DNA of 64,000 nt, taken from positions 116,226-180,225 of the forward strand of contig CAVOIC010000010.1 of the NCBI GenBank assembly GCA_963695985.1, given 5' to 3'. Numbering within the stretch: position 1 is the stretch's first letter; each line of letters starts with the position of its first letter. Below the pieces are notes generated by a model. It did no database searches and was not told where the DNA came from. It was given only the letters and a program-made list of their open reading frames with translations. Both the position numbers and the translations under genes were made by a program. Source of the DNA: DATBVX01 sp963695985. Its GTDB lineage: Bacteria > Pseudomonadota > Gammaproteobacteria > Steroidobacterales > Steroidobacteraceae. Shown here piece after piece: positions 1-8,781 of the stretch.

Positions 1-178
1 TTGCCAGCGTCGCCGTGCGGGACACTTGCCCGCGCGGAAGGACATTGACTGGTCCGTGTCAGGTGCAGGATGTACGCCGCCGCCCTCGGGCAGGGCCCTT
101 GCTGCAGCACCGGCCCGACCGGGGGGCGATCCGGGATTTGCAGGCGCCGACAATCTGAAACAGGGAGGAGCAGATTCC

Positions 179-1078
179 ATGACTACGACGTTTAGACCAC
201 CCACATCGCGAGACGTCGCGGATCCGCGCATCAATCTCTCGCGCGGCTGCTTCGGCATCGTCGCGGCCGCGCTGGCAGTTGTTTGCCTGGCTGCGTTCGC
301 CGGCGCAGCGCCCGCGGCGAAGTTCGACGAAAAGATCAAGGCGCCCGCGGCGCCGGGCAACGCGGAGCTGGCGGCCCTCATTCGTGACTATTTCGGCACC
401 CATGCGCGGGTCAACGCCCAGTCGCTGACGGGCATCGTGAGGGACAGGGATGCCTACCAGCAATGGTTCGAGACGCACTGGCGTCTGCAGCGTGCGATCG
501 ACACGAAGCGCCCGCTGGGAGACCTGAGTGAGTTCGGCCTGACGCCAAATGGCGATGGCTCCTATTCCGTCGATCTCGCCCAGTTCCCGCAGTGGGATCC
601 GCTGCCCGCGCGCCTCCAGGGTTTTCGAGAACCACAGGCGTTCGCAGTCTATGGCGCAGCCCTCAAAGCCCGCGGCTTCCGCGACGAGGACATCGAGGCG
701 ATGAGGCTGTATGTGGAGAAGGGTGGACCGAGGCAACGGGCAAGCACGCAGGAGCTGGACATTGCTGAAGGCTTCGGGGCCAAGGTCAAGGCGCAGATTT
801 CAGCCAGACAGAAGACCGACAGCGCTGCATTCCTCGCGTACGCGTACCAGACCGGCCGTGTCCGTGCGGAGCAGGAGCGGCGATGGGCAGCCGGTCTGCT
901 GGATTCACTCGATCAACAGCGGCAGCGCATTCTGGAAGCATACCTGCGCGAGCAGGGCGGACAAATGACGATAACCCCGGACGACATTGATGCCGAGGTC
1001 AAGCTCCTCGTGAATGGCATCGCATCCGGCGAGTTCGCCAAGCAGCTGAAGGTACAGAGAATGGAGGCGCAGCAATGA
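179..1078 (+). CDS. Hypothetical exported protein
   Basis: A 299-residue protein I do not recognise. The frame is open from base 26, but I chose the ATG at 179 because a good ribosome site (GGGAGGAG) lies about 8 bases before it, and because the protein then starts with a short charged stretch followed by one hydrophobic segment (about residues 23-45, Ala/Val/Leu-rich, ending in small residues). This looks like a signal peptide or membrane anchor. The rest is soluble, charged and mostly helical, with no cysteines and no obvious catalytic motif. Its stop overlaps the next gene's ATG (ATGA), so the two are probably translationally coupled. The next two genes also encode exported proteins, suggesting a joint periplasmic or surface role. 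Function unknown. Confidence 0.7.
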   Translation: MTTTFRPPTSRDVADPRINLSRGCFGIVAAALAVVCLAAFAGAAPAAKFDEKIKAPAAPGNAELAALIRDYFGTHARVNAQSLTGIVRDRDAYQQWFETHWRLQRAIDTKRPLGDLSEFGLTPNGDGSYSVDLAQFPQWDPLPARLQGFREPQAFAVYGAALKARGFRDEDIEAMRLYVEKGGPRQRASTQELDIAEGFGAKVKAQISARQKTDSAAFLAYAYQTGRVRAEQERRWAAGLLDSLDQQRQRILEAYLREQGGQMTITPDDIDAEVKLLVNGIASGEFAKQLKVQRMEAQQ

Positions 1079-1608
1079 AGTACGCAAGCACATGGATAGG
1101 AGTGATGCTGGCAAGTTCGCTGGGGCAGGCGAATGCGGCCAGCGTCGGAGTTCGACTCTCTGCCCCCCATCAGGTCAGTTCAGGCGAACGTGTCGAGGTG
1201 GGCATGATCGTGGACGGCCGAACCGATGCGCTGACGATGACGGTGGGCGGCGGCTATACGCTCACTTGTCCTGATACCACACCTTTGACTGCACAGCGTG
1301 CCCTGCAATTCACGCGGTGGCCCGCAGGGTTCCAGGTCTCTGTCTTCGTACCCGAGACAATCCCCGCGGGATACCCGATTTCGGGCTGGTATGGCTGGAA
1401 CGCGCCGTCGACGCACTATTGCACGTTTTCTTATGTGGGGCGCGCCAAGGATGCATGGGTCAACCTTTCGGGCATGGGCATCAACATCACGCTGGGTGGA
1501 GAGGACGCTACTTACGGCAACAGCGTCGTATTCCCCATGGTGAAGCTACCACCTCCTCCGCCTCGCTCTGGCGGCGGTTGCGATCCCTTTTGCACCTGCA
1601 CTCCGTGA
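1075..1608 (+). CDS. Hypothetical secreted protein with Pro-rich, Cys-containing C-terminus
   Basis: A 177-residue protein with a clear N-terminal signal peptide (MKYAS...GQANA, cleavage expected near residue 22). The mature part looks like a beta-rich domain. It is followed by a run of prolines (about residues 160-165), a Gly-rich turn and a tail with three closely spaced cysteines (CDPFCTC). Further cysteines in the body could form disulphides, fitting export to the periplasm or outside. The start overlaps the upstream stop by 4 bases and the next gene begins 21 bases downstream, so it is the middle gene of a three-gene operon. I do not recognise the family; no enzyme motif is visible. Confidence 0.7.
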   Translation: MKYASTWIGVMLASSLGQANAASVGVRLSAPHQVSSGERVEVGMIVDGRTDALTMTVGGGYTLTCPDTTPLTAQRALQFTRWPAGFQVSVFVPETIPAGYPISGWYGWNAPSTHYCTFSYVGRAKDAWVNLSGMGINITLGGEDATYGNSVVFPMVKLPPPPPRSGGGCDPFCTCTP

Positions 1609-1629
1609 ACGGCCAGGGAGGGCCAGCAC

Positions 1630-2253
1630 ATGACAAGCACTTTCCGGCGGCTACGTGGCCGCCTATTGATCCTCTTGCTAGCACTGCAGGGTGGCGCCGC
1701 ATGGGCCAGCTGCAGCCCCATCGTCGTGGACGTGGGCAAGGACGGCATCCAGCTCGGCAGCGCGGGAGTGGGTGTCTACTTCGACGTCGATAACAACGGC
1801 CGTCTCAATCACGTGCAATGGGTGAGGCCGGGCGGAGATGAGGCTTTTCTCGCCCTGGATCGCAACGGCAATGGCGTGGTCGACAACGGCGCTGAACTGT
1901 TCGGTGTCGGCACGCCGATGCTCCTCGATGGCACCAACGCGCCGAACGGTTTCGTGGGCCTCGCGCAATACGACTCGCCCGCGCTGGGCGGCAACGATGA
2001 CGGCTATATCACCAGCGCGGATACGATCTGGCCGGCTTTGCGGCTGTGGCGCGACATCAATGCGGACGGCGTGTCGACGCCCGATGAGATGTTGATGCCG
2101 GAGCGACTCGGAATTCTCTCATTCGATACGATTCCAAGATTCAGCAAGCGTTACGACGCGGCGGGAAACATCCTCCCGTACCGGGCCTGGGCCGTGACTG
2201 AAGGGCGCCCCAAGCGCGCCCTGATGGTGGATGTCTTCTTTCTCGAGATATAG
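1630..2253 (+). CDS. Exported protein with EF-hand/RTX-like calcium loops
   Basis: A 207-residue protein with an N-terminal signal peptide (RRLRGRLLILLLALQGGAAWA). The mature part has several Asp/Asn-rich loops of the D-x-[DN]-x-[DN]-G type: DVDNNG (about residue 52), DRNGNGVVDNGAELFG (about 78-93) and DINADG (about 138). The DRNGNG...GAELFG pattern is typical of calcium-binding repeats in VCBS/hemolysin-type secreted proteins, so calcium binding outside the cytoplasm is a fair inference. The actual job is unknown. It is the last gene of the three-gene operon of exported proteins, and a terminator-like hairpin lies 27 bases after its stop. No catalytic domain is recognisable. Confidence 0.7.
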   Translation: MTSTFRRLRGRLLILLLALQGGAAWASCSPIVVDVGKDGIQLGSAGVGVYFDVDNNGRLNHVQWVRPGGDEAFLALDRNGNGVVDNGAELFGVGTPMLLDGTNAPNGFVGLAQYDSPALGGNDDGYITSADTIWPALRLWRDINADGVSTPDEMLMPERLGILSFDTIPRFSKRYDAAGNILPYRAWAVTEGRPKRALMVDVFFLEI

Positions 2254-2280
2254 GGCGGCTGCCGCATTTGTCATATCTCC

Positions 2281-2320
2281 ACGGGTGCGTGACCGCGTTC
2301 GCAGCGACACGCACCCGTTT
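2281..2320 (+). terminator. Probable intrinsic terminator of the exported-protein operon
   Basis: An 11-bp perfect inverted repeat (ACGGGTGCGTG at 2281-2291 and its complement at 2308-2318) with a 16-base loop, followed by a short, weak T stretch. It sits directly after the three-gene operon. Confidence 0.55.
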
Positions 2321-2414
2321 GACTAATTTCGCCCCGCCGTGAACGTCAGCACACCTCGTTGACGTCTTCGCCTCTAAGGTTCGAAGCGAAATCTGTCACC
2401 TGGGTAGGAACACG

Positions 2415-2594
2415 ATGACGCCGAATCCTTCGATCACCGGCTCCTTCAAGATGACTCTGCCAAGCGACCTTCTGCGCGCACTGCAGGCCACGCCCATCGA
2501 CGATCCAGGCAGGGACCTGGACCTGAAGGCGCTGAAGCCTTCGCTGGTGGAGCGCATACTCGCGCTGTTCTCCAGCTCGCGCCGGCACGGCTGA
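2415..2594 (+). CDS. Small hypothetical protein (59 aa)
   Basis: An ATG-initiated ORF of 59 codons (MTPNPSITGSF...SSSRRHG) with coding-like GC3 bias and a weak purine-rich site (TAGGAA) upstream. The peptide is soluble and helical in its second half, ending in a basic tail. No homolog is recognised. It stands alone between the terminator at 2281 and a small membrane protein gene; the stretch 2595-2865 holds nothing else that I can support. Confidence 0.35.
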   Translation: MTPNPSITGSFKMTLPSDLLRALQATPIDDPGRDLDLKALKPSLVERILALFSSSRRHG

Positions 2595-2865
2595 ACCCAG
2601 CCATGGCGCGAAAATCACCGTCGCTGATCCCGAATTCGCGCGCCTCAGCGCGCCGCACAAACGCCACGGCCTCGCCGTCTCGAGCCACGGCGCCGGCGCA
2701 GGGCTCCTTGCCCCGATATGTCACACGGCTCTGGGGCGCACGCGGCAGTTGCCTCTGCCGGTAAAGGCAGGATCCTCGATTCGACCCTGACCGGGAAACG
2801 GATGCGGCAGCGCCCCATCGCCAACGGGGGAGTCGTTGTTTATTCGCTGCTGACGTTTGACTACG

Positions 2866-3123
2866 ATGTCTGGGATGGAATACCGCATCGTCAGACTCTC
2901 CAAGCCCCTGTACGAGGCACTGCCGTACCTCTATATCGCCGCGGGTTTGGGCGCTGCTGTCGCTTCCTATTTCCTCGCGCGCCATCCCTGGTCCGACATC
3001 CTGCTGGTGCTCGCGGCCTTCTGCGTGCTCGGGGGGCTCGTGGTGCTGCTCAAACGCCGTGACTACCGCGCGAAGCGCGGGGAGTATCGCGGCACTCCGC
3101 TGGACGAAAACTCTCTGCGCTGA
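2866..3123 (+). CDS. Small membrane protein, two predicted TM segments
   Basis: A short protein (about 82-88 residues depending on start) with two hydrophobic segments separated by a short polar turn (roughly the YLYIAAGLGAAVASYFL and ILLVLAAFCVLGGLVVLL stretches) and a basic cytoplasmic tail. Possible starts are TTG 2857, ATG 2866 and ATG 2875; none has a strong ribosome site, so the start is uncertain. The gene runs convergently toward the ExeA-like gene, 25 bases away. Function unknown; it is most likely a small inner-membrane protein. Confidence 0.55.
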   Translation: MSGMEYRIVRLSKPLYEALPYLYIAAGLGAAVASYFLARHPWSDILLVLAAFCVLGGLVVLLKRRDYRAKRGEYRGTPLDENSLR

Positions 3124-3148
3124 GCCGCCTGCGTCGCGCAGCGCCGGC

Positions 3149-4414
3149 TCAGGTCTGCAGCGGCGCTGCTGCCTGTGCCAAATCCGACTCGCCGGGAGAG
3201 GTGCGTACCTCTGGTGGCTCGCCCGCCGCACGCTGCTGCTTCGGCAAGCGCTCGTCGACATACATGATCTCGTGCTTGCCGATCTGTACCACGTCTCCGT
3301 CGTTGAGATTGTGCTTGCGCACGCGCTTGCCCTTGACGTAGATGCCGTTGGTGCTGTTGAGATCCTCGATCACGCAGCTCTCCGGCGTGGTGATGATCTG
3401 GCAGTGGTGCCGGCTGACGAACTTGCTGTCGATCGGCAAATCGTTATCGGGCGTGCGACCGATGATGAGGCGGCCCGCACGCAGCGGTCGCTCCAGCACC
3501 GTCTGGCCCTCGAAGCCGATCAGGACACGCGCCAACTGTGCGGACGGATCGCCGCTCGGCACGCGCTCGACGATCGGCGCCAGCAGCCGGTGGGCGCGCG
3601 AGGTGTACTCGACCCACTGCAGCTCATCGATGGCCGTACGGACCTCAGCTGCGGAGACGTGATCCATGTCCCTGGCGAAGGCAGCCATCATCGAGGTATC
3701 GCACAGCGTATTGATGAGCCGAGGGATGCCGCCGGTGTATGTGAAGATCGGGGCGAAGCACTCTTCGTCAAAGATCTGCCGCCCCTGCGATCCTGAGACC
3801 TCGAGGCGGTGCTGGATGTAGGCGCGCGTGTCGGCCCGGGAGAGCGGCGTCAGGTGAAAACGCAGGCGAATGCGCTGTGCGAGTTGTACCAGCTCGGGCG
3901 AGCTCAGTTTGTCGTTGAGCTCCGGCTGACCGGCGAGGATGATCCGCAGCACCTTTTCCTTGGTGGTCTCCACTCCCGATAGCAGGCGGATCTCTTCGAG
4001 TACCTTGTTGCTGAGGTTCTGCGCCTCATCGACGATCAGCAGCACCTTGCGATTGTTGGCGTACTGCTCGATGAGGAAACTGTTGAGCGTGCTCAGCACC
4101 TCGGCCTTCTTCATCTTGAACGGCGAAAAGCCGAACTGCACCAGCACTGCCTGCAAGAACTCGGTGGCCGACACCTGTGTCTGGTTGACCTGGGCCACCA
4201 CGACGTCCTTCTCGAGCTCGCGCAGGAAGGTCTCGATCAGCGTGGTCTTGCCCGAGCCGATTTCGCCGGTGATGACGACAAATCCGTCCGTGAACCAGAT
4301 CGTCGACTCCATGTACGCCTTGGCGCGCGCATGGTGCTTGCTGAGGTACAGGAACGAGGGATCCGGGCTGAGGCGGAACGGCAGCTCGTTGAGTTTGAAG
4401 AGCTCGAGATACAT
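3149..4414 (-). CDS. ExeA/GspA-like AAA ATPase fused to an FHA domain
   Basis: An ATPase of the ExeA/GspA family, which assembles cell-envelope secretion or polysaccharide-export machinery. Counted from the ATG at 4414: a conserved N-terminus (MYLELFKLNELPF...), Walker A GEIGSGKT at about 50-57, Walker B LLIVDEAQ at about 125-132, and the GIPRLIN motif at about 229-235 typical of this family. A linker is followed by a forkhead-associated (FHA) domain at about 314-390 with the phosphothreonine-binding signature GR, SRHH and NSTNG. A fused FHA domain suggests control by Thr phosphorylation. There is no peptidoglycan-binding domain. An in-frame ATG at 4438 would add 8 residues; I prefer 4414 because family members start there. 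No gsp genes are nearby. Confidence 0.85.
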   Translation of the reverse strand: MYLELFKLNELPFRLSPDPSFLYLSKHHARAKAYMESTIWFTDGFVVITGEIGSGKTTLIETFLRELEKDVVVAQVNQTQVSATEFLQAVLVQFGFSPFKMKKAEVLSTLNSFLIEQYANNRKVLLIVDEAQNLSNKVLEEIRLLSGVETTKEKVLRIILAGQPELNDKLSSPELVQLAQRIRLRFHLTPLSRADTRAYIQHRLEVSGSQGRQIFDEECFAPIFTYTGGIPRLINTLCDTSMMAAFARDMDHVSAAEVRTAIDELQWVEYTSRAHRLLAPIVERVPSGDPSAQLARVLIGFEGQTVLERPLRAGRLIIGRTPDNDLPIDSKFVSRHHCQIITTPESCVIEDLNSTNGIYVKGKRVRKHNLNDGDVVQIGKHEIMYVDERLPKQQRAAGEPPEVRTSPGESDLAQAAAPLQT

Positions 4415-4473
4415 TGAGTGCCCGTGATTGGCACGCATTGGTGCCGGGTTTGGCCAGAGTTTAAGGGAATCCC

Positions 4474-5574
4474 TCAGCCAACAGAAATCGAGCGTTCGCG
4501 CAGGCTCAGCAGGCGCTTGAGACGCAGGTCGCGGCGCGCCGCGGTGGGCTCAATGACCGTGCAATGGCCGAGCTTGCGCCCCGCTCGCGCCTGCTTTCCA
4601 TAATCGTGGAAGAAGAGGTTGGGTTCCCTGAGCCAGCGGGTCCGATCCGGCAGCCGGCCGATGAAATTGAGCATGGCGGAGTGCCCGGTTGCCGCGGTGC
4701 TGCCGAGTGGCCAGCCGAGTATGGCGCGCAGGTGATTCTCGAACTGGCTTGTCATGGCCCCTTCGATGGTCCAGTGCCCCGAGTTGTGCACGCGCGGGGC
4801 CATCTCGTTGGCGAGCAGCCGCCCGCGCACCACGAAGAACTCGATGGCGAGAACGCCGACGTAGTTGAAGTGCTGCAGCACGCGGCGCAGGTGGCGCTCG
4901 GCCAGCCGCTGCAGCGAACGGTGAACATAAGGCGCGGTCGTGTAGCTCAGGATGCCGTGCGCGTGCACATTGGCGGCGAGCGGATAGGTGCGAATTTCAC
5001 CGTTGCGACTGCGCGCACCGATGATCGATACCTCGCGACTGAAATCTACGAACGCTTCAAAGATGAGCGCCTGACCACCGAGTGCGCGCCAGGCGGCGGA
5101 GCGATCGGATGTCTGCCGCAGCACGTGCTGGCCCTTGCCATCGTAGCCGAGCCGGCGCCTCTTGAGCACACCGGGCAGGCCGATTTTCTTCGCGGCGCGC
5201 TCGAGGTCTAGGTCACTGTCGACGACGGCAAATTCGGGCGTCGGTATGCGTAACTTGCGGAACAACTCCTTCTCTGCGAGCCGATCCTGCGAGGCTGCGA
5301 GCGCAGCCGGCGGCGGCAGCACGGTCGTATGCGCTTCAATTGCCGCCAGCCCTTGCGCCGACACATTTTCCCAATCGAAGGTGACCACATCGTTATGGCG
5401 AGCGAGCTCGGTGAGCACAGCCACGTCGTCGAGCTCGCCCACCAGTATCGGTGCAACCTGCCCGCCGGGTGCGTCGGCGCTGCGATCGACGAACTGAAAG
5501 CTGAGTCCCAAAGGAAATCCAGCCAGGGCCAGCATGCGTCCGAGCTGGCCGGCACCGATGATGCCGATTTTCAT
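4474..5574 (-). CDS. purK: N5-carboxyaminoimidazole ribonucleotide synthase
   Basis: A 366-residue ATP-grasp enzyme of de novo purine synthesis. It converts aminoimidazole ribonucleotide, bicarbonate and ATP to N5-carboxyaminoimidazole ribonucleotide. The N-terminus IGIIGAGQLGRML is the family hallmark. The middle carries the ATP-grasp sequence around GVLKRRRLGYDGKGQ, and the later FFVVRGRLLANEMAPRVHNSGHWT holds the metal-binding Glu and the HNSGHWT signature. Length is normal. Its ATG overlaps the purE stop by four bases (ATGA), so the two genes form the purE-purK operon and their products hand over an unstable intermediate. Confidence 0.96.
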   Translation of the reverse strand: MKIGIIGAGQLGRMLALAGFPLGLSFQFVDRSADAPGGQVAPILVGELDDVAVLTELARHNDVVTFDWENVSAQGLAAIEAHTTVLPPPAALAASQDRLAEKELFRKLRIPTPEFAVVDSDLDLERAAKKIGLPGVLKRRRLGYDGKGQHVLRQTSDRSAAWRALGGQALIFEAFVDFSREVSIIGARSRNGEIRTYPLAANVHAHGILSYTTAPYVHRSLQRLAERHLRRVLQHFNYVGVLAIEFFVVRGRLLANEMAPRVHNSGHWTIEGAMTSQFENHLRAILGWPLGSTAATGHSAMLNFIGRLPDRTRWLREPNLFFHDYGKQARAGRKLGHCTVIEPTAARRDLRLKRLLSLRERSISVG

Positions 5575-6077
5575 CCTGCGGGAGCCGTGGTACGGCGCGG
5601 ATCGCCGGCCTTCATCACTTCCTGGGTCTGGTTCTGCCGGTAGGCCTTGAGCGCCTGGTCAACCTGCGGATGCTTGTTGGCGAGGATGGCGGCGGCCAGC
5701 AGTCCGGCGTTGGTCGCGCCGGCGGTGCCGATGGCGACGGTGGCCACCGGGACGCCGGCCGGCATCTGCACGATCGACAACAGTGAATCGAGTCCGCTCA
5801 GCGTTTTCGACTGCACCGGAACACCCAGTACCGGCAGCGTGGTCTTCGCCGCCGTCATTCCCGGCAGATGGGCGGCGCCGCCGGCACCCGCGATGATGAC
5901 CTCGAGGCCGCGTTGCTGCGCGGTGCTTGCGTACTCGAACAACAGGTCCGGGGTCCGATGCGCTGAGACCACACGCACTTCATGTGCGACGCCGAGGCGC
6001 TCCAGAACCTCCGCCGCTGCACGCATCGTCTCCCAGTCGGAGGCTGAGCCCATGATGATGCCGACCAGCGGTTTCAT
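5571..6077 (-). CDS. purE: N5-carboxyaminoimidazole ribonucleotide mutase
   Basis: A 168-residue class I PurE that moves the carboxyl group of N5-CAIR to C4, giving CAIR. Family motifs are all present: GSASDWETM near residue 10, SAHRTP near 43 and GAGGAAHLPGM near 70. The frame is open far upstream, but the ATG at 6077 gives the usual PurE length and N-terminus (MKPLVGIIMG). It is the first gene of the purE-purK pair and overlaps purK by 4 bases. The C-terminus has a short extra tail after the AILANKH helix, as is common in the family. Confidence 0.96.
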   Translation of the reverse strand: MKPLVGIIMGSASDWETMRAAAEVLERLGVAHEVRVVSAHRTPDLLFEYASTAQQRGLEVIIAGAGGAAHLPGMTAAKTTLPVLGVPVQSKTLSGLDSLLSIVQMPAGVPVATVAIGTAGATNAGLLAAAILANKHPQVDQALKAYRQNQTQEVMKAGDPRRTTAPAG

Positions 6078-6126
6078 GCTGGAATTGTAGCATGCGCGAC
6101 CTGCACGCCGGCGCGGCGCGCTGACC

Positions 6127-6651
6127 TCAAGGGCTCGTCGACACGAACAACGCACGCAGGTACTGAAACAGCTCGCGCGCAGCGCGCGGCGCGCGCTGGT
6201 GCTGCGCTTCCTCGACGGCGCCCGCGACCAGCGCCCGCAGGCGCGCCGCGTCAGCCCGTGGTTGTTCGACCAGGAGCTCGCTAAGCGCGACGTCGCAGTC
6301 CCGCAGCAACCGATCGCGCCACCGCTCGATGCGATGGAACTGACGCGCAGCGGCGTTCTCCTGCTGCCGGCGTGCATCGACGGCGGCCCGGATTGCCTGC
6401 GCATCGACCTTACGCATCAGCTTGCCAATGTACTGGCGCTGTCGCAGCTGCGCAGCGTGACTCGAGAAGCGCCGTGCCGCCAGCACTGCATCGTGCAGGT
6501 TCTCGGGCAGCTGCAGCTCGTCGAGGACCGCATCCGGCAGGCCGATGAGCGCCTCGCCGAGCTCCTGCAGCTCGTGCGAGGCGCGTTTGCGCTCGCCCTT
6601 GCTGGGCCGTTCCGGGTCCGGTGCGCCCTCGTCGTGACGGCGGCGGCTCAT
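6127..6651 (-). CDS. darP: YjgA/DarP family ribosome maturation factor (DUF615)
   Basis: A 174-residue highly charged helical protein of the YjgA (DUF615) family, shown in E. coli to bind the 50S precursor and assist late peptidyl-transferase-centre maturation. Recognisable features are SKGERKRASHELQELGEALI near residue 17 and the QRQYIGKLMRKVD helix in the middle. The start at 6651 fits the family N-terminus (MSRRRHDEG). The upstream gene's stop overlaps its ATG by 4 bases. It lies close to pmbA, as yjgA does in E. coli, but here an additional membrane protein gene lies between them. Confidence 0.9.
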   Translation of the reverse strand: MSRRRHDEGAPDPERPSKGERKRASHELQELGEALIGLPDAVLDELQLPENLHDAVLAARRFSSHAAQLRQRQYIGKLMRKVDAQAIRAAVDARRQQENAAARQFHRIERWRDRLLRDCDVALSELLVEQPRADAARLRALVAGAVEEAQHQRAPRAARELFQYLRALFVSTSP

Positions 6652-7355
6652 GCGGCTGCTGGTTCCCGGGATCTCTGCAAGAGATGATGCTCGACGTGAT
6701 GCATCAGCACGTCCGCAACGGTTTTGAGTCCGCCGAACAGCAGGACGGCGAGCACACTCTGGCCGCCGACCGCGGCGCCGAGGATGATCGTGAAGTGCAT
6801 CGGAATGATGCGCAGGTAAGGCAGGAACATCAGCGTCCCGATGTTTGGTGTGCCACGCCGATCCGCCTCGAGGTTGTGCTGATACGAGGCGCGGTGGTTC
6901 CACACGAAGGAAATCCCCAGTGGACCCAGGCCAAGCCAGTCCCACCATTCGAGGCCGCTGGAGACGGAGATCAGGAACACCAGGTAAACGAGATGAAAGA
7001 ACCCGTAGTGAAGAGCGAAAAAGTTGGCGGCCTTGTGCTGGACCTGCGGCGTTGGATCGACCGGCTGGTCGTTCATCCGGAACCCGGCGGTCGAAAACCG
7101 GCCCAGCGCGAGCATGCGCCGGCGGCTGAAGTAGCCGATTACTACGCTCTGGATCCAGTACGGCCACAGTAGGGTCGCGACCGGCCAATGCAGGGCGATG
7201 GCTACCACGACAGTCACAGCATTGACGGCGATGAGCGCGCGCGTGCTTTCTTCGGCAACGGCGGGTTCATTGCCTGTTGGTGCGCTGATCAAGGCTGCAT
7301 TCCAGCAACACGCGGCCGATTTCGGTGCGCGGAGTATCCTGTGGCGGATGCACAT
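6648..7355 (-). CDS. Multi-spanning membrane protein (DUF6498-like)
   Basis: About 235 residues with five to six hydrophobic segments, a polar loop with a DPTP motif, and the C-terminal pattern DVLMHHVEHHLLQ. It resembles the DUF6498 family of uncharacterised bacterial membrane proteins. The start is uncertain. ATG 7355 is the nearest usable one, leaving 55 bases to the divergent pmbA; an ATG at 7412 would overlap pmbA. Its stop overlaps the start of darP (ATGA), so the two are co-transcribed. No function is known. Confidence 0.65.
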   Translation of the reverse strand: MCIRHRILRAPKSAACCWNAALISAPTGNEPAVAEESTRALIAVNAVTVVVAIALHWPVATLLWPYWIQSVVIGYFSRRRMLALGRFSTAGFRMNDQPVDPTPQVQHKAANFFALHYGFFHLVYLVFLISVSSGLEWWDWLGLGPLGISFVWNHRASYQHNLEADRRGTPNIGTLMFLPYLRIIPMHFTIILGAAVGGQSVLAVLLFGGLKTVADVLMHHVEHHLLQRSREPAAA

Positions 7356-7410
7356 TGGCAATCCGGCGGCTAGAATGCCGGGCCTTCCCGCGGGTCTTGC
7401 AGGTTCGCAC

Positions 7411-8760
7411 ATGGCAGCCGAGGAGCACGCCGTCGTTTCGCTCACACGCCCGGATCTCGAGGCGCTCGTGGCCTTCGCGCTCGAGGAGGCGCGCGCCGAG
7501 CGCGCGAGTCAGGCGGAGGTGGGCGTGAGCCTCGATACGGGTCTGAACGTAACAGTGCGGCTGGGCGAAGTGGATACGCTCGAATACCAGCGCGATCGCG
7601 GCCTGGGCATCACGGTCTACTTCGATCATCGCAAGGGCTCCGCTAGCACGGCGGACCTGCGGCGCGAGGCGATTCGCGACACGGTCCTCAAGGCCTGCAG
7701 CATCGCACGCTTTACCGCGGCGGATGAGTGCGCCGGGCTCGCGGACGCGGAGCTCATGGCACGCGAGCTGCCGGATCTTGCGCTTTCGCATCCCTGGGAG
7801 ATATCACCCGAGGCCGCGATCGAGATTGCCAGGGCGTGCGAGGCGGCGGCACTCGCGGTCGACCCGCGCGTGCGCAACTCCGAAGGCGCCTCGCTCGGTA
7901 CGCATCGCGGCATGCGGGTCTATGGCAATAGCCACGGATTCATCGGCGGCTTCGAGAGCACCTCGCACAGCCTGAGCTGCGCCGTCGTGGCGAACGCAGG
8001 CGATGAGATGCAGCGCGATTACTGGTACACGACGGCGCGCGACTGGCATGAGCTGGAGCAGGCCGAGCGCGTCGGGCGCGAGAGTGCGCTGCGCACGGTC
8101 GCGCGTCTGGGATCGCGCAAACTGACGACGCGACGCGCACCGGTCATGTTGACGCCGGAAATGGCGCGCGGCTTCTTCGGGCACTTTCTCACGGCGATTC
8201 GCGGCGGCAGCCAGTATCGGCGTTCATCGTTTCTGCTCGGCGCCGCCGGGCAGCAGATATTTCCCGGCTTCCTGCAGATCTCCGAGCGCCCGCACATCCT
8301 GAAGGGAATCGGCAGTGCCGCCTTTGACAGCGAAGGGGTCGCAACGCGCGATCGCGAGCTGGTGCAGGATGGAGTTCTGCAGGGCTACATCCTGAGCGCC
8401 TATTCGGCCCGCAAGCTCGGCCTGCAGACGACCGGCAATGCGGGCGGCGTCCACAACCTGCTCGTGGCACACGGTGCGGAAGACCGGTCTGCGCTCCTGC
8501 GGCGCATGGATACGGGACTGCTGGTGACGGAGCTGATGGGGCAGGGCGTCAACACGGTGACCGGCGACTACTCGCGCGGTGCGTCCGGCTTCTGGGTCGA
8601 GCGTGGCGAGATCCAGTATCCGGTGCACGAGATCACCATCGCTGGGAACCTGCGCGACCTGCAGCGCGGGATCGTGGCGGTCGGCAGTGATGTCGATGTG
8701 CGCGGTACGGTGCGCACCGGCTCGGTCTTGCTCGGCGAGATGACCATCGCCGGCGCGTGA
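7411..8760 (+). CDS. pmbA: TldE/PmbA family metalloprotease subunit
   Basis: A 449-residue PmbA (TldE), the non-catalytic partner of the TldD protease that processes microcin B17 and CcdA in E. coli. The length equals that of E. coli PmbA when the ATG at 7411 is used (the frame is open further upstream, to 7198). Typical segments are seen: TGLNVTVRLGEVDTLEY near the N-terminus, a middle LTPEMARGFFGHFL, and the C-terminal GVNTVTGDYSRGASGFWVERG and GNLRDLQRGIVAVGSD. The TldD HExxxH motif is absent, as expected for TldE. tldD is not in the window. Confidence 0.95.
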   Translation: MAAEEHAVVSLTRPDLEALVAFALEEARAERASQAEVGVSLDTGLNVTVRLGEVDTLEYQRDRGLGITVYFDHRKGSASTADLRREAIRDTVLKACSIARFTAADECAGLADAELMARELPDLALSHPWEISPEAAIEIARACEAAALAVDPRVRNSEGASLGTHRGMRVYGNSHGFIGGFESTSHSLSCAVVANAGDEMQRDYWYTTARDWHELEQAERVGRESALRTVARLGSRKLTTRRAPVMLTPEMARGFFGHFLTAIRGGSQYRRSSFLLGAAGQQIFPGFLQISERPHILKGIGSAAFDSEGVATRDRELVQDGVLQGYILSAYSARKLGLQTTGNAGGVHNLLVAHGAEDRSALLRRMDTGLLVTELMGQGVNTVTGDYSRGASGFWVERGEIQYPVHEITIAGNLRDLQRGIVAVGSDVDVRGTVRTGSVLLGEMTIAGA

Positions 8761-8781
8761 GCCGCAGGCGTAGCGGGCGCG

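Noticed and set aside
2446..3261. A 271-codon minus-strand ORF
   Set aside because: It shows no domain, is Arg/Ser/Pro-rich and overlaps two other frames; there is no ribosome site and no conserved pattern.
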